64,000 nucleotides of DNA, from assembly GCF_030814475.1 (NCBI RefSeq), contig NZ_JAUSVF010000001.1, positions 3,746,001 through 3,810,000 on the forward strand, given 5' to 3'. This DNA comes from Pararhizobium capsulatum DSM 1112 (lineage in GTDB: Bacteria; Pseudomonadota; Alphaproteobacteria; Rhizobiales; Rhizobiaceae). The translations under genes and the position numbers were made by a program. The notes under the pieces are model-generated. The model was not told the origin of the DNA. It searched no databases and saw only the letters and a program-made list of their open reading frames with translations. This document shows positions 53,241 through 64,000 of the stretch, one piece after another. Every line of letters starts with the position of its first letter. Positions within the stretch are counted from its first letter, which is position 1.

Positions 53241-56237
53241 TTACACCACCAGAAAATCGGCATGCGTCATGGTCAGGCCGGTGCCGAGGGTTGCGAAGCG
53301 GACTGCCGCGCCTGCGCCGACGCCGTCGGCATCGTAACTCAGCGCGCCTGTCGCCGAATTGTAGATGATCCGATCACTGGCATCGGCCGCCGCAGTTCCA
53401 ATGTGAAATGCTGATGACACCAGTGCGCCGGCTGCACCGAGCGTGGTGAAGATAGCATTCTCCAACTGGATCGTATCGCCTGGTACGGAGAAGTCGGTGA
53501 TCCTGTCGACATTGGTCGCAGAATTGAGCGCCGTGTTGAAGACAAAACTGTCCGCGCCGGAACCGCCGGTCAGCGTGTCACTGCCGAGCCCCCCCATCAG
53601 CCGGTCGTTGCCTCCCTGGCCCTGCAGTATGTCGTTTCCTCCGCCGCCATCGATCACATTGGCCCCGTTGTTGCCGATAATGGTTTGGGCAAGCGCGTTG
53701 CCGGTCAGGTTGAGGGCCTTGGTGACAAGCGCGTCGTCGGTGGCAAACAGCTCGATCGACGCATTGGCTGCCAGTGTATAGCTGACACTGGTCGCAACCC
53801 GATCCGAGCCGGCGCCGGCCGCTTCGATAATCACGTCGTGGGCATTGTCGACGAAGTAGATGTCGTCGCCAGCGCCGCCGGCCATCGTATCGGCGCCAAG
53901 GCCACCAATCAGCCAGTTTGCGCCGCTGTTGCCGGTGATCTGGTTCGCCAGGTCGTTACCAGCACCGTTGATCGCGGCAGACCCCGTCAGAACGAGCTTT
54001 TCAAGATTGGCGCCCAGCGCATAGCTCACGGAGGACTGAACGGTATCTACCTGCCCCACGTTCGCCGACGTTTCCAGAACCATGTCTCCGGCACTGTCGA
54101 CTATGTACAGGTCGTTGCCGTCGCCACCGGCGAGCGCATCGTTGCCGCCGCCGCCATTGAGCACATTGTTTCCGCTTGTGCCGCTGATGGCGTTGTCCGC
54201 GCCGTTACCGAAACCATTGATGTTGCCCGATCCCTCGAGTACCAGATTTTCGACATTCAGACCGAGCGTGAATGTGACTTTCGCCCGCACCGTGTCGGAC
54301 CCTTTACCGGCAGCTTCGACAACGACGTCATTGATGTTATCGACTATGTAGTAGTCGTTGCCGGCCCCACCTTGAAGGATATCTGCGCCTGCTCCACCAT
54401 CAAGGACGTCGTCACCGGCTCCGGACTTGATGACATTGGCAATACCGCTGCCGACGAGGTATGGTCCGGTCTGAGCAGTGCCCGTCAACGTCTCGATGTC
54501 ACCGCGGATGTTGGAAGCCGCGAGGCTGTAATATGCACTGCTCGTGCGGATCTCGTCTTTGCCGGAACCGCCTGTTTCGTCGACAGTGTCGATCGCGTCT
54601 ACAAGGTAGATGTCATTGCCCGCTCCGCCGCGGAGCGTATCTGCGCCTGCGCCGCCATCGAGCCTGTCGTTCCCCGCACCGCCCCTTATCTGGTTCGACG
54701 CGCTATTACCCACGAGCGTCTGGCCGGTTGAGGAAAGTCCGGTCAGGTTTTCGACGGCGCCACGAACATTGGCGTTGACGAGACTGTAAGAAGCAAGCGT
54801 CGTGCGAATTTCGTCAACGCCGGAGCCACCCGTCTCGCTGACGATATCCCCGACCTCGGCTACAATGTAGATATCATTGCCGCCGCCGCCGCTCATGGTA
54901 TCAGCGTTTGCGCCCCCGTCGATCTTGTCAGCGCCCCAACTCCCGGTGATGACATTCGCGGCGGCATTCCCGGTCAGCGATTGCCCTGTCAGCCCGGTAC
55001 CGGTAAGATTTTCAACGCTTCCCTGAACGTTTGATGAGCCAAGACTGTAGGCTGCAAGTGCAGTTCGGACTTCATCGACGCCATTTCCGCCTGCTTCATC
55101 GACGCGGTCTTTTAGGCTGTCTACATAGTAGGTGTCATTGCCCGCATTGCCGCGCATGATGTCGTCGCCGCTACCGCCGACCAGGGTGTCATTGCCGCCG
55201 GCGCCGGCCAGTATATCCTGTCCAGCGCCTCCGACGAGACGGTCCGCTGTCGCTCCCCCCTGGAGGGTATCATCGCCAGCCGTACCGACGACAAGCACCA
55301 GATCCGAGCCGCCATGCGCATCGACCCAGGAATCGGTCTCGGCAAGCAGATTTTTCCAGGTTTCGGAACTGGCGTCCTTGAGATGGCTCTGGCCCCACCA
55401 GAAAACGACCGCGGCGCCTTCGGTCGCCGCAAGCATGTCGTGCATTTCCTGCGCGGTCGGCCCGCGGGACGCAGCGATCAGATCAGGGTCCATTTGCGCG
55501 AGGACATCCGGGGAGAACAGGTCCTCCGGAGAAAAACCCTGCAGAACCATTGTATGTAACTTGTCTGGAAGATTTTCCGCCAGCCACATCATATAGTCGC
55601 GGACCGCCTGCGCCGGCGAAACAAGCTTGCCATTGCTGTACGGGGTCGAGGCACCGACGGAAGCGCCGACCGGGTAGACATCGAAGCCGACGATGTCAGC
55701 CCATTTGGCATGAGCGAGGACGTCGGCGAAATACGCATCGCGACCTTCCTGCGTCTGCATCACCGGGTCTTCTTCGTCGATAGACCGTTGAACCTGGATA
55801 ACCGGCAAGCTGGCGTCGATCGCCTTTATGTGTTCGTAAAGCCGCTGGGAAACGGCTGGGTCCACGTTGCGGAAGGCTGGTTCGTCCGGCCCATATACGC
55901 CATAGAGAAGATCGCGCCCGGCTGCTTTGATAAGGGCACGAAGGGGATCAAGCTCAGCCGATGGGAATGGCTCATTCAGGTCGTATAATAATTCGGCGTT
56001 AACGGCGAGTTTGATGCCATGCGCCCGCATAGCTTCGAAAACGCTCGGATCAGCGGTACCAAAGGGAGGGGGCAGAAAATCCGTCTCAAACCCGAGGCTC
56101 TGGGACGTCGGATTTTCCTGGTATTGGGTGAACGGAAAATAGACCTTGACGCCTGCAGCTTCGAGCTGGCTGAAAATAAGATCGTAATTACGGGTCGCCC
56201 CAAGTTCTAAAGGCACACCTGCCATTCCGACAATCAT
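53241..56237 (-). CDS. RTX calcium-binding protein with glycosidase-like N-terminal barrel
   Basis: 998 residues. Residues ~1-325 look like a TIM-barrel glycosidase (LIFSQLEAAGVKVYFPF, LLYGVYGPDEPAF, WADIVGFDVYPVGASVG, VVFWWGQSHL). The remainder is RTX: several blocks each with nonapeptides such as GGAGNDRLDGGAGADTL plus a ~90-residue VDEIRT...LTG segment, ending in a serralysin-type domain (GTAAADASDRIIYNS). Absence of a signal peptide plus a C-terminal RTX region implies type I secretion. No type I exporter genes are in the window. Start at 56237 has GGAG; 56261 is an alternative. Confidence 0.85.
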   Translation of the reverse strand: MIVGMAGVPLELGATRNYDLIFSQLEAAGVKVYFPFTQYQENPTSQSLGFETDFLPPPFGTADPSVFEAMRAHGIKLAVNAELLYDLNEPFPSAELDPLRALIKAAGRDLLYGVYGPDEPAFRNVDPAVSQRLYEHIKAIDASLPVIQVQRSIDEEDPVMQTQEGRDAYFADVLAHAKWADIVGFDVYPVGASVGASTPYSNGKLVSPAQAVRDYMMWLAENLPDKLHTMVLQGFSPEDLFSPDVLAQMDPDLIAASRGPTAQEMHDMLAATEGAAVVFWWGQSHLKDASSETWKNLLAETDSWVDAHGGSDLVLVVGTAGDDTLQGGATADRLVGGAGQDILAGAGGNDTLVGGSGDDIMRGNAGNDTYYVDSLKDRVDEAGGNGVDEVRTALAAYSLGSSNVQGSVENLTGTGLTGQSLTGNAAANVITGSWGADKIDGGANADTMSGGGGNDIYIVAEVGDIVSETGGSGVDEIRTTLASYSLVNANVRGAVENLTGLSSTGQTLVGNSASNQIRGGAGNDRLDGGAGADTLRGGAGNDIYLVDAIDTVDETGGSGKDEIRTSSAYYSLAASNIRGDIETLTGTAQTGPYLVGSGIANVIKSGAGDDVLDGGAGADILQGGAGNDYYIVDNINDVVVEAAGKGSDTVRAKVTFTLGLNVENLVLEGSGNINGFGNGADNAISGTSGNNVLNGGGGNDALAGGDGNDLYIVDSAGDMVLETSANVGQVDTVQSSVSYALGANLEKLVLTGSAAINGAGNDLANQITGNSGANWLIGGLGADTMAGGAGDDIYFVDNAHDVIIEAAGAGSDRVATSVSYTLAANASIELFATDDALVTKALNLTGNALAQTIIGNNGANVIDGGGGNDILQGQGGNDRLMGGLGSDTLTGGSGADSFVFNTALNSATNVDRITDFSVPGDTIQLENAIFTTLGAAGALVSSAFHIGTAAADASDRIIYNSATGALSYDADGVGAGAAVRFATLGTGLTMTHADFLVV

Positions 56238-56505
56238 CAACACTCCAGTCGCCGATCCCATGATTCGGCCAATTCAATCACTGGCTGGCATGTACCCGAC
56301 GCAGCTTGTGCGAAGCAACCCAGAGGCAACCTGACAATCCGCCCATCCCCAGGCGAATGCTTCGGTGCACGGGCACTCGGAATGACCACCGGCGTCCGGC
56401 CGCACGAAGGTACCAAACCAAAACTTTGTCCCGACGCAGCGCCATCAGCTCCGCGAAAGTGTGTCGCGATCTTCCCGATTCGCTTTCCACGCCTTAGCTC
56501 TTTGT

Positions 56506-56530
56506 TTTTGCGTATGTCGTTATCGCAAAA
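56506..56530. promoter_or_regulatory. Palindrome upstream of the RTX gene
   Basis: TTTTGCG, 11 bases, CGCAAAA, about 270 bp before the RTX start, in a 426-bp gap ending at the IS66 insertion. Possible operator; the rest of the gap shows no gene. Confidence 0.35.
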
Positions 56531-56655
56531 CCGCTGCGCACTCCCGCGCAACATACTTTAGTTCGGCCTGAAATGTCGAGATTGCCGCAATCGTGGGTTG
56601 CTCAAGTTTCACGGGTATGCTTGCCATTTCGACAATCATCCCGCTGATCGGACCC

Positions 56656-56663
56656 GTTAAAAA
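56656..56663 (+). repeat. Left target-site duplication of IS66
   Basis: GTTAAAAA directly left of the IS66 terminal repeat; identical to 60948-60955 on the right. Eight bases is the IS66 family norm. Confidence 0.9.
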
Positions 56664-56767
56664 GTAAGCGTCCGGCGAGCAGATTTCTCTGATCGGCCAA
56701 ATCAGGCGATGTTCTGGCATTAGAACCAGCATTAGTGCTGACATTAATTCCAGATCAAAGAGGTTTC

Positions 56768-57130
56768 ATGGCTCGAATTGAGATCATGTCCGGGACTGAG
56801 CGCAGACGGCGTTGGTCGGACGAAGCGAAACTGAGGATATTGGCAGAAGCGGATCAACCTGGTGTTCGCATTGGTGATGTGGCTCGCCGGCATGACATTC
56901 ATCCTGGCCAAATCCGTTTGTGGCGGCAGTCCTTCAGCTATGTTGGTCGACCAGCGATGTTCCTTCCGGTGGAAATCACCGAGGAAGTGAGCGCTACCCA
57001 GGCACCTGATACGCCACCGACGCCAGCGGTCATTGAGATCTCGCTACGAAACGGTCGGGGCTTGAAAGTCCCGATTGATGTTGAGCTGAAGCTGCTTACG
57101 TCGCTGGTGGCCTGTCTGGAGGCGGCATGA
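56768..57130 (+). CDS. tnpA: IS66 accessory protein TnpA
   Basis: 120 residues with the helix-turn-helix of IS66 Orf1 (RRRRWSDEAKLRILAEADQP, GVRIGDVARRHDIHPGQIRL). Required with TnpB and TnpC for transposition. Stop overlaps tnpB start. Confidence 0.92.
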   Translation: MARIEIMSGTERRRRWSDEAKLRILAEADQPGVRIGDVARRHDIHPGQIRLWRQSFSYVGRPAMFLPVEITEEVSATQAPDTPPTPAVIEISLRNGRGLKVPIDVELKLLTSLVACLEAA

Positions 57131-57447
57131 TCGGACCTTCCGGGAATGTGCGGGTCTATCTGGCCTGCGGAGTAACGGACATGCGGCGTGGCATTGATGG
57201 TCTATCGGCGCTGGTCGAGACGGCGATTAAGGAGGCACCGGGCTCGAGTGCGATCTTCGGCTTCCGCGGAAAGCGCGCCGATCGGATCAAGCTTCTCTGG
57301 TGGGATGGCCAAGGGTTTTGCCTATTTTACAAGGTTCTTGAGCGCGGATACTTTCCATGGCCGACGGCGAAAGAGGGCGTTGCGCACCTGACGCAGGCGC
57401 AGCTCTCGATGCTTGTGGAAGGGATTGATTGGCGCCGACCTGCATGA
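57127..57447 (+). CDS. tnpB: IS66 accessory protein TnpB
   Basis: 106 residues, IS66 Orf2: VRVYLACGVTDMRRGIDGLS, FRGKRADRIKLLWWDGQGFC and YKVLERGYFPWP. Intact. Confidence 0.95.
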   Translation: MIGPSGNVRVYLACGVTDMRRGIDGLSALVETAIKEAPGSSAIFGFRGKRADRIKLLWWDGQGFCLFYKVLERGYFPWPTAKEGVAHLTQAQLSMLVEGIDWRRPA

Positions 57448-57545
57448 CTTCGGCCCCGGCGAGAACGGGCTAAAACGCTTATTTTGCAGGGAAATCCGGG
57501 GCAAAATTCTGGCGCTCCAGGGGCAAATCTGCTACGTTTACGGGC

Positions 57546-58903
57546 ATGGGAACAACGCCTCTGCACAGTCAGGACGAGCTATCTGTTTTGCGCGCACTCG
57601 TCGCGGAACAGGCGGCGAAACTTGAGAGCCAGGAAGCCGAAGTCATCAAGCGCGACTCCATTATCGGGCTGTTGCGGGCGCAACTGGAATTGCTCCGACA
57701 CCGGCAGCATGGCGCGTCTTCGGAAAAGATCGACCGGAAGATCGAGCAGTTTGAGCTGATGCTGGAGGAGATCGAGGCCTCTCGTGCCGAGGCTGAACTG
57801 CGCTCCGGGAAAACCCCTCTGCCGGAGTTGGACGACACATCCGAGAAGCCGAAGCGCAAGCCATTGCCAGATGGTCTCGCCACCGAAGAACTGGTCTATG
57901 CAGCTCCCTGCAATTGCCCGACCTGCGGTGGCACCTCGTTCCTGAAGGCGGCCGACAGGGTGGTCCAGGTGCTGGAGCACGTGCCGGCGTCGGTGAAGAT
58001 TGTCCGCCATGTCGAAAAGCGCATGATCTGCAGGGAATGCGATACGACAGTGGCTGGCGAGATGCCGACCCTGCCGATCGAGCGCGGCAAACCCGGACCG
58101 GGATTGCTCGCCCATATCATGGTCGCCAAGTTCGACGATCACATCCCCCTCTACCGCCTGTCCGAGATGTACGACCGGTTGGGGATAGACATCTCCCGAT
58201 CCGTGATGGCGGACTGGGTCGGTCGCGTCTCCGTTCTACTGGCTCCTCTCATCTTGCTGATCAGAGCCCATATCGCCGCGCTTGACCGAATACATACGGA
58301 CGATACCCCCGTCGATGTTCTCGACCCCGGACGGGGCAAGACAAAAACCGGCAGGGTCTGGGTCTATGTCTTCGACGGCAGTGGCTATCGAGCCGCCACT
58401 CCCGGTGCCATCGCTTATTACTATAGCCCTGACCGCAAGGGCATGCATCCGGCCGACCACCTCGCAAACTTCAGCGGTGTGATGCATGCCGATGGCTATG
58501 GGGGTTACAAGAAGCTCTACGGCAACCAGATCGTCGAGGCCGCCTGCATGGCGCATGTGCGCCGCAAGTTCCATGACGTGATCAAGCTGAAGCCGTCTCC
58601 GATCGCTGAGGAAGCGTTGTCGCGGATCGGAGCGCTCTACGATATCGAGAACCGTATCCGCGGCATGTCGGCTGACGAGCGGCGTACCCTGCGCCAACAA
58701 CATGCCAGCTGGGAGAGTTGAAGGCCTGGATCGAGGCGACGCTTCCGATGCTGCCACAGAAGCAGAAGCTGGCCGAAGCAATGCGATACGCCCTCTCGCG
58801 ATGGACAGCCTTGAGCGTTTACATCGACGATGGCCGTGTCGAAATCGATAACAACATAGCTGAACGAGCCATGCGTCCACTTGGAATTGGAAGGAAAAAT
58901 TCT
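57546..58903 (+). pseudogene. tnpC: IS66 transposase TnpC, 5' part (frameshifted and interrupted)
   Basis: Coiled-coil N-terminus, zinc-finger-like region CNCPTCGGTSF ... MICRECDT and DDE catalytic segments (DRIHTDDTPVDVL, MHADGYGGYKKLYG) are present. The frame ends early at 58721 (QHASWES-stop). The expected sequence continues in another frame from LKAWIEATLPMLPQ to DNNIAERAMRPLGIGRKNS, where a nested element interrupts it at ~58903. A single-base loss near 58714 explains the shift. Confidence 0.9.
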
Positions 58904-58913
58904 TATGACCATT

Positions 58914-59184
58914 ATCAAGTATTGGGACGCACTTTAAAGCGCCACCCACCACGCAGGCAGCGTATAGCATTGCGTCACGGTCGGGATGGGTCAGAGCGCC
59001 AGGAATACTCGACGGTTGCTCAAACTCTTGTCCTGGGATTGGCTACCCAATGGTGACGATGCGTCGGAAGGCTGCCTCGATCTGGCTACGGACATAGGAT
59101 AAACCCGTCCAAATTTTTGCCCGAGGATTCCTTCTCCGCTCCCGACGCTCTGACCATTCCCGATCGCTGATTATGGGCTAGCTC
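58914..59184 (-). ncRNA. Candidate bridge RNA region of the IS110-family element
   Basis: Non-coding 270 bp between the transposase stop and the element end. In IS110/IS1111 elements such a segment encodes the bridge RNA that specifies target and donor DNA. No secondary structure was computed. A short match exists: ATCTGG at about 59080 also occurs in the right target flank (60393-60398); six bases may be chance. Confidence 0.35.
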
Positions 59185-60306
59185 TCAAGCAGCAGGTGAC
59201 ATTGTTTCGACTTCCGTTTTGCGAGCAACATCCCATAGGAAGCCGACAAGCTCGCGAGCGACCGCGGTGATGGCCACGTTGCTCTTTTTACCTGATCCGA
59301 CCAATTTGCGGTATCGAGAGCTCAGCCGCACCTGTGCTTTCCAGGCGATGTCATTAATGGCCTGCGGGACGTCCGGGCGTCGCTTATGCATCCAGTTCCC
59401 AACCTTGGCCTGAACGCGGTAGGACCAGGCAGCTTCGAAGAGCAAGGCGCGAAGGGCCGAGTTGCCTGTCTTCGTTATCCCGCGTGGTCGAACGGAACCG
59501 CCGCTTGAGTGCTCTCCAGGGACCAGTCCAAGGTATGCCATGAGCTTCCGGGGACTGTCGAAGCGAGAAAATATTCCGACCTCGGCGACCAGTGTTGCGG
59601 CAATGACCAAGCCTATGCCTTTGAAGGCCTGCAGGTTCATCACTGTACGTGCCAGGGACCATGTTTGAGAAATGACAGCGATCTGATCCTCCAACTCCTT
59701 TTTGCGGGCCTCGGCCTGTTCCAGTCGATTTAGATAGCTTTGAAACGCGATCTGCTGTGCATGATGTTGGAAATGTCGGTTGCGTAGCCAGGTTCTATGC
59801 CTCGAAGTCCATGACTTGGCTGAATACCGGAGGTCATGCTTTAACAAAAACAGTTGGATCAATGTTCGTGCTTTCCGCGCATCGTGAGACGCGACAGACC
59901 GGGCTCGCACTAGGTCACGCATCGCCTCGTGCACGACATCAGGAACCCAAACGAAGGTAAGTTCTCCGGCGCGCAACAGCCTTGCAAGCATCATGGCGTC
60001 GCGAGTGTCGTTCTTCTGCCGATTGCCCGGTCGGACAGGGGTATGGCTTGGCGCGACTACCCGGCAAACAAACCCCAACGCCTCAATTTGCCGAAAGACG
60101 TTGTATCCACACGGCCCTGCCTCGTAAACAAACTCTACCCGTCCGTGCCTGCTCGAAAGTTTCTTTACAAGTTTGGAGATCGCGTCTGGCTCGTTCGGAA
60201 TCGCTCCGAATAGACGGACCTCGCCAGAACGGCCAGCGTCTGCAATGGCAACGGAGATCGAGTCTTTGTGGACGTCCAACCCAATATATGCATCGTAGTC
60301 AGTCAT
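59185..60306 (-). CDS. IS110-family transposase
   Basis: 373 residues. N-terminal DEDD (RuvC-like) domain AYIGLDVHKDSISVAIADAG with later VEFVYEAGPCGYNVFRQ and NDTRDAMMLARLL; C-terminal domain with the Ser-containing region AFKGIGLVIAATLVAEVG, LMAYLGLVPGEHSSGGSVR and GITKTGNSALR. It appears full-length and intact. Confidence 0.95.
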   Translation of the reverse strand: MTDYDAYIGLDVHKDSISVAIADAGRSGEVRLFGAIPNEPDAISKLVKKLSSRHGRVEFVYEAGPCGYNVFRQIEALGFVCRVVAPSHTPVRPGNRQKNDTRDAMMLARLLRAGELTFVWVPDVVHEAMRDLVRARSVASHDARKARTLIQLFLLKHDLRYSAKSWTSRHRTWLRNRHFQHHAQQIAFQSYLNRLEQAEARKKELEDQIAVISQTWSLARTVMNLQAFKGIGLVIAATLVAEVGIFSRFDSPRKLMAYLGLVPGEHSSGGSVRPRGITKTGNSALRALLFEAAWSYRVQAKVGNWMHKRRPDVPQAINDIAWKAQVRLSSRYRKLVGSGKKSNVAITAVARELVGFLWDVARKTEVETMSPAA

Positions 60307-60390
60307 GACGAATCCATCCTCCCCATCGGCCGAAATGGCACCAGGCTATGCTGCGCTCAACGAATGACATCGCAAGGAGGAATGGTCATA

Positions 60391-60599
60391 GCATCTGGTT
60401 ATTCGCAGGCTCGGACAAGGGTGGCGATCGCATCGCCAACATCCTGACCATCATCGAAACGGTCAAATTGCACGGCCATAATCCGGAGGTCTATCTGACA
60501 GATGTCCTGATCCGGATCCAGGATCACCCCAAGGACCGACTTGAAGACCTGTTGCCCTGGAATTGGACACCAGCAAAAGCCCGATGCGAGGCCGCCTGA
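60391..60599 (+). pseudogene. tnpC: IS66 transposase TnpC, 3' part
   Basis: Continues the transposase beyond the nested element: IWLFAGSDKGGDRIANILTI and DHPKDRLEDLLPWNW, ending at 60599. It has no start of its own. Confidence 0.9.
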
Positions 60600-60925
60600 T
60601 GGCACGCTCGACCCGCGTATACACGATCAAAGCCGTCGCGGACCTCATCGACGAGGATATGGAGCTGCTCGAAGAGATCACGTACAATTCCGACAACATC
60701 GACTACGGCGAGATGATCCACATAGAAGACGGGTCCGAAGATGGCATAACCGGATTTACAGATCGCGGCATCGAATGCATAGAGGAACTCCTGCGCGATG
60801 CCCGGAGCTGGAAGGGCGGACTACGAAGCTTCCTGGTCGCGGATCATTGTGACCCGGAAACGATCGAACGCATCATGGCTAAAGAACAGGTTCGAATCGA
60901 GGCTCAAAACCGTAAGCAGGCATAA
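60599..60925 (+). CDS. IS66-associated small accessory protein
   Basis: 108 residues, acidic (MARSTRVYTIKAVADLIDED, EDGSEDGITGFTDRG). Its ATG overlaps the tnpC stop and its end lies just inside the right terminal repeat, so it belongs to the element. Function unknown. Confidence 0.75.
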   Translation: MARSTRVYTIKAVADLIDEDMELLEEITYNSDNIDYGEMIHIEDGSEDGITGFTDRGIECIEELLRDARSWKGGLRSFLVADHCDPETIERIMAKEQVRIEAQNRKQA

Positions 60926-60947
60926 AATCTATTCGCCGGACGCTTAC

Positions 60948-60955
60948 GTTAAAAA
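60948..60955 (+). repeat. Right target-site duplication of IS66
   Basis: GTTAAAAA, identical to the left copy. Confidence 0.9.
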
Positions 60956-60983
60956 CGGGGGGATTACCGGAGCAGAAACAAAA

Positions 60984-61015
60984 AAAGCTCCTCGACGGTT
61001 ATGTCGAGGAGCTTT
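60984..61015. terminator. Terminator between IS66 and tRNA-fMet
   Basis: Stem AAAGCTCCTCGAC/GTCGAGGAGCTTT with a short loop. On the minus strand the stem is followed by a T-run, ending the rRNA operon after the tRNA gene. Confidence 0.85.
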
Positions 61016-61054
61016 CTGTAAAACGACTTGCCCGGGCGAATTTGCAAGTCTCAG

Positions 61055-61131
<77 letters not shown>

Positions 61132-61298
61132 CCAATTTTTTGCCTTTGGCAAAAAGATTGCTGCGACCCTTTGGTCGCTTCTGCCGAGTTTTGGCAAAGC
61201 CAAAATCTCGTTTGAGTTCTTTTATCGGCGCTTTTGCTTATTGCAAAAGCTCGATTGACCAACATTTCGTCTGTTTATGCGGTTTAATTTACCGAAGC

Positions 61299-61322
61299 AA
61301 AAAGGCCGCTTGAGGGCGGCCC
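61299..61322 (-). terminator. Terminator-like hairpin between 5S rRNA and tRNA-fMet
   Basis: Minus-strand stem GGCCGC/GCGGCC followed by TTTTT. It may attenuate or process the transcript before the tRNA. Confidence 0.6.
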
Positions 61323-61441
61323 GTTGTTTCGGCTTGGGCCGGCGTTTGTTGAGAGAAGATATGGTTTTTTGTTGAACATGCAGCTTATCCTCAGCCTTAC
61401 GGCATCGGGCGCATGTTATCGGTTTATTCTTGCCTTTTGCA

Positions 61442-61560
61442 GACCTGGCAGCGACCTACTCTCCCGCGTCTTAAGACGAAGTACCATTGGCGCTGGGGCG
61501 TTTCACGGCCGTGTTCGGAATGGGAACGGGTGCGGCCACCCCGCAATAACCACCAGGTCG
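61442..61560 (-). rRNA. rrf: 5S ribosomal RNA
   Basis: Minus-strand sequence starts CGACCTGGTGGTTATTGCGG, contains CCCATTCCGAACACGGCCGT (loop region conserved in 5S) and ends GTCGCTGCCAGGTC, pairing with the 5' end. About 119 nt; ends accurate to a few bases. Confidence 0.93.
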
Positions 61561-61570
61561 GCAAAGGGCA

Positions 61571-61601
61571 AGATTTACACCTGCAATGCAGGTGTAAATC
61601 T
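61571..61601. repeat. Perfect hairpin in the 23S-5S spacer
   Basis: Arms AGATTTACACCTGC and GCAGGTGTAAATCT around a three-base loop, 10 bp from 5S. Possibly a processing signal. Confidence 0.6.
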
Positions 61602-61917
61602 CGCTCTTTGCTTGTCCGATACTCCTTGTCCTGTTCGCTTGGCGCTCACAGGGGACATCGGACGGCCATACGGTCATCTCACGAGGAGGCGACTTTGGGC
61701 CAGAGCGATTTTCACACCGCAGATGCGGGTAAAACCGATATTTGAGAAGCTGGTTGAAGCCTGCGTAAACCGCCTGCGGTTTATCGCTTTTGCTTCATTT
61801 GTCTTATGTGAACACGTCTTTTTTTGATGGCTTATGGTTCAGTCGGACGAAGACTTCGTCTTCGCCGAGTATCGGACAAACGCTTTGCGTTTGCCGAGTG
61901 ATGAACACAAGCAATGG

Positions 61918-64000
<2,083 letters not shown>

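Larger units (their letters stand above)
58904..60390 (-). mobile_element. IS110-family (IS1111-like) element nested in IS66 tnpC
   Basis: About 1.49 kb separating the two halves of tnpC. Near-terminal inverted repeats TATGACCATT (58904-58913) and AATGGTCATA (60381-60390). One DEDD-type transposase on the minus strand. The longer non-coding stretch (~270 bp) lies beyond the transposase stop, as in the IS1111 group. Exact ends are uncertain by a few bases; no target duplication is visible. Confidence 0.85.
56664..60947 (+). mobile_element. IS66 family insertion sequence, interrupted by IS110-family element
   Basis: Terminal inverted repeats GTAAGCGTCCGGCGA at 56664 and its complement ending at 60947, flanked by identical 8-bp duplications. 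Contents: tnpA, tnpB, tnpC and a small accessory frame. Without the nested element it would be about 2.8 kb. tnpC is broken, so the copy cannot move by itself. The intact target duplication suggests a fairly recent insertion. Confidence 0.93.

Overview
The window looks like a chromosome segment of a Rhizobiaceae alphaproteobacterium (Rhizobium/Agrobacterium/Neorhizobium type). The evidence is GC-rich coding, dense ABC-transporter and glycosidase loci with LacI or GntR regulators, rhizobial palindromic repeats, a CbtAB cobalt importer under a cobalamin riboswitch, and an rRNA operon ending 23S-5S-tRNA-fMet. No species is claimed.

Layout. 1-1.8 kb: molybdate importer modABC on the minus strand, with two ModE-like palindromes upstream. 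1.9-2.4 kb: a broken cupin gene fused to an AraC-family scrap. 2.4-6.2 kb: GH20 hexosaminidase, GNAT acetyltransferase and a class III nucleotide cyclase. 6.5-13.1 kb: a divergent pair. One gene encodes a 1,335-residue protein made of 166 uninterrupted octapeptides in 17-octad (408 bp) super-repeats; the other encodes a SPINDLY/OGT-type (GT41) glycosyltransferase. 13.2-20.7 kb: CUT1 ABC importer, GH78 alpha-L-rhamnosidase and divergent LacI regulator. 20.9-36.7 kb: an envelope cluster with a small protein, HAD phosphatase, DUF3300, DUF2950, formylglycine-generating enzyme, membrane-anchored regulator, outer-membrane protein, a MoxR/DUF58/DUF4381/VWA/VWA-TPR/BatD (Bat-like) operon and a Tat-exported sulfatase. 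Three matching 10-bp direct-repeat sites sit upstream of its transcription units. 36.8-39.2 kb: CbtB, CbtA, an unknown membrane protein and a histidine-phosphatase-fold protein lacking the catalytic His. 39.2-40.2 kb: a deletion scar joining a truncated cas3 to the last repeats of a type I-C CRISPR array. 40.6-46.0 kb: polar amino-acid ABC importer, M20 amidohydrolase and GntR regulator. 46.1-51.3 kb: fabI-ackA-pta-DUF3141. 51.8-56.2 kb: Gfo/Idh oxidoreductase and a large RTX protein with a glycosidase-like N-terminus. 56.7-60.9 kb: an IS66 element with perfect 8-bp target duplication, its transposase interrupted by an IS110-family element. 61.0-64.0 kb: tRNA-fMet, 5S and the 3' part of 23S rRNA on the minus strand.

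Two regions look most like undescribed systems. In the first, the Ser/Thr-rich octad protein is a natural candidate substrate for the adjacent GT41 enzyme. In the second, the sulfatase, its formylglycine-generating enzyme, the outer-membrane protein with its Bat operon, and the DUF3300/DUF2950 genes share an upstream repeat motif in the same orientation relative to transcription, so they are probably one regulon. Both proposals are inferences from sequence and context.
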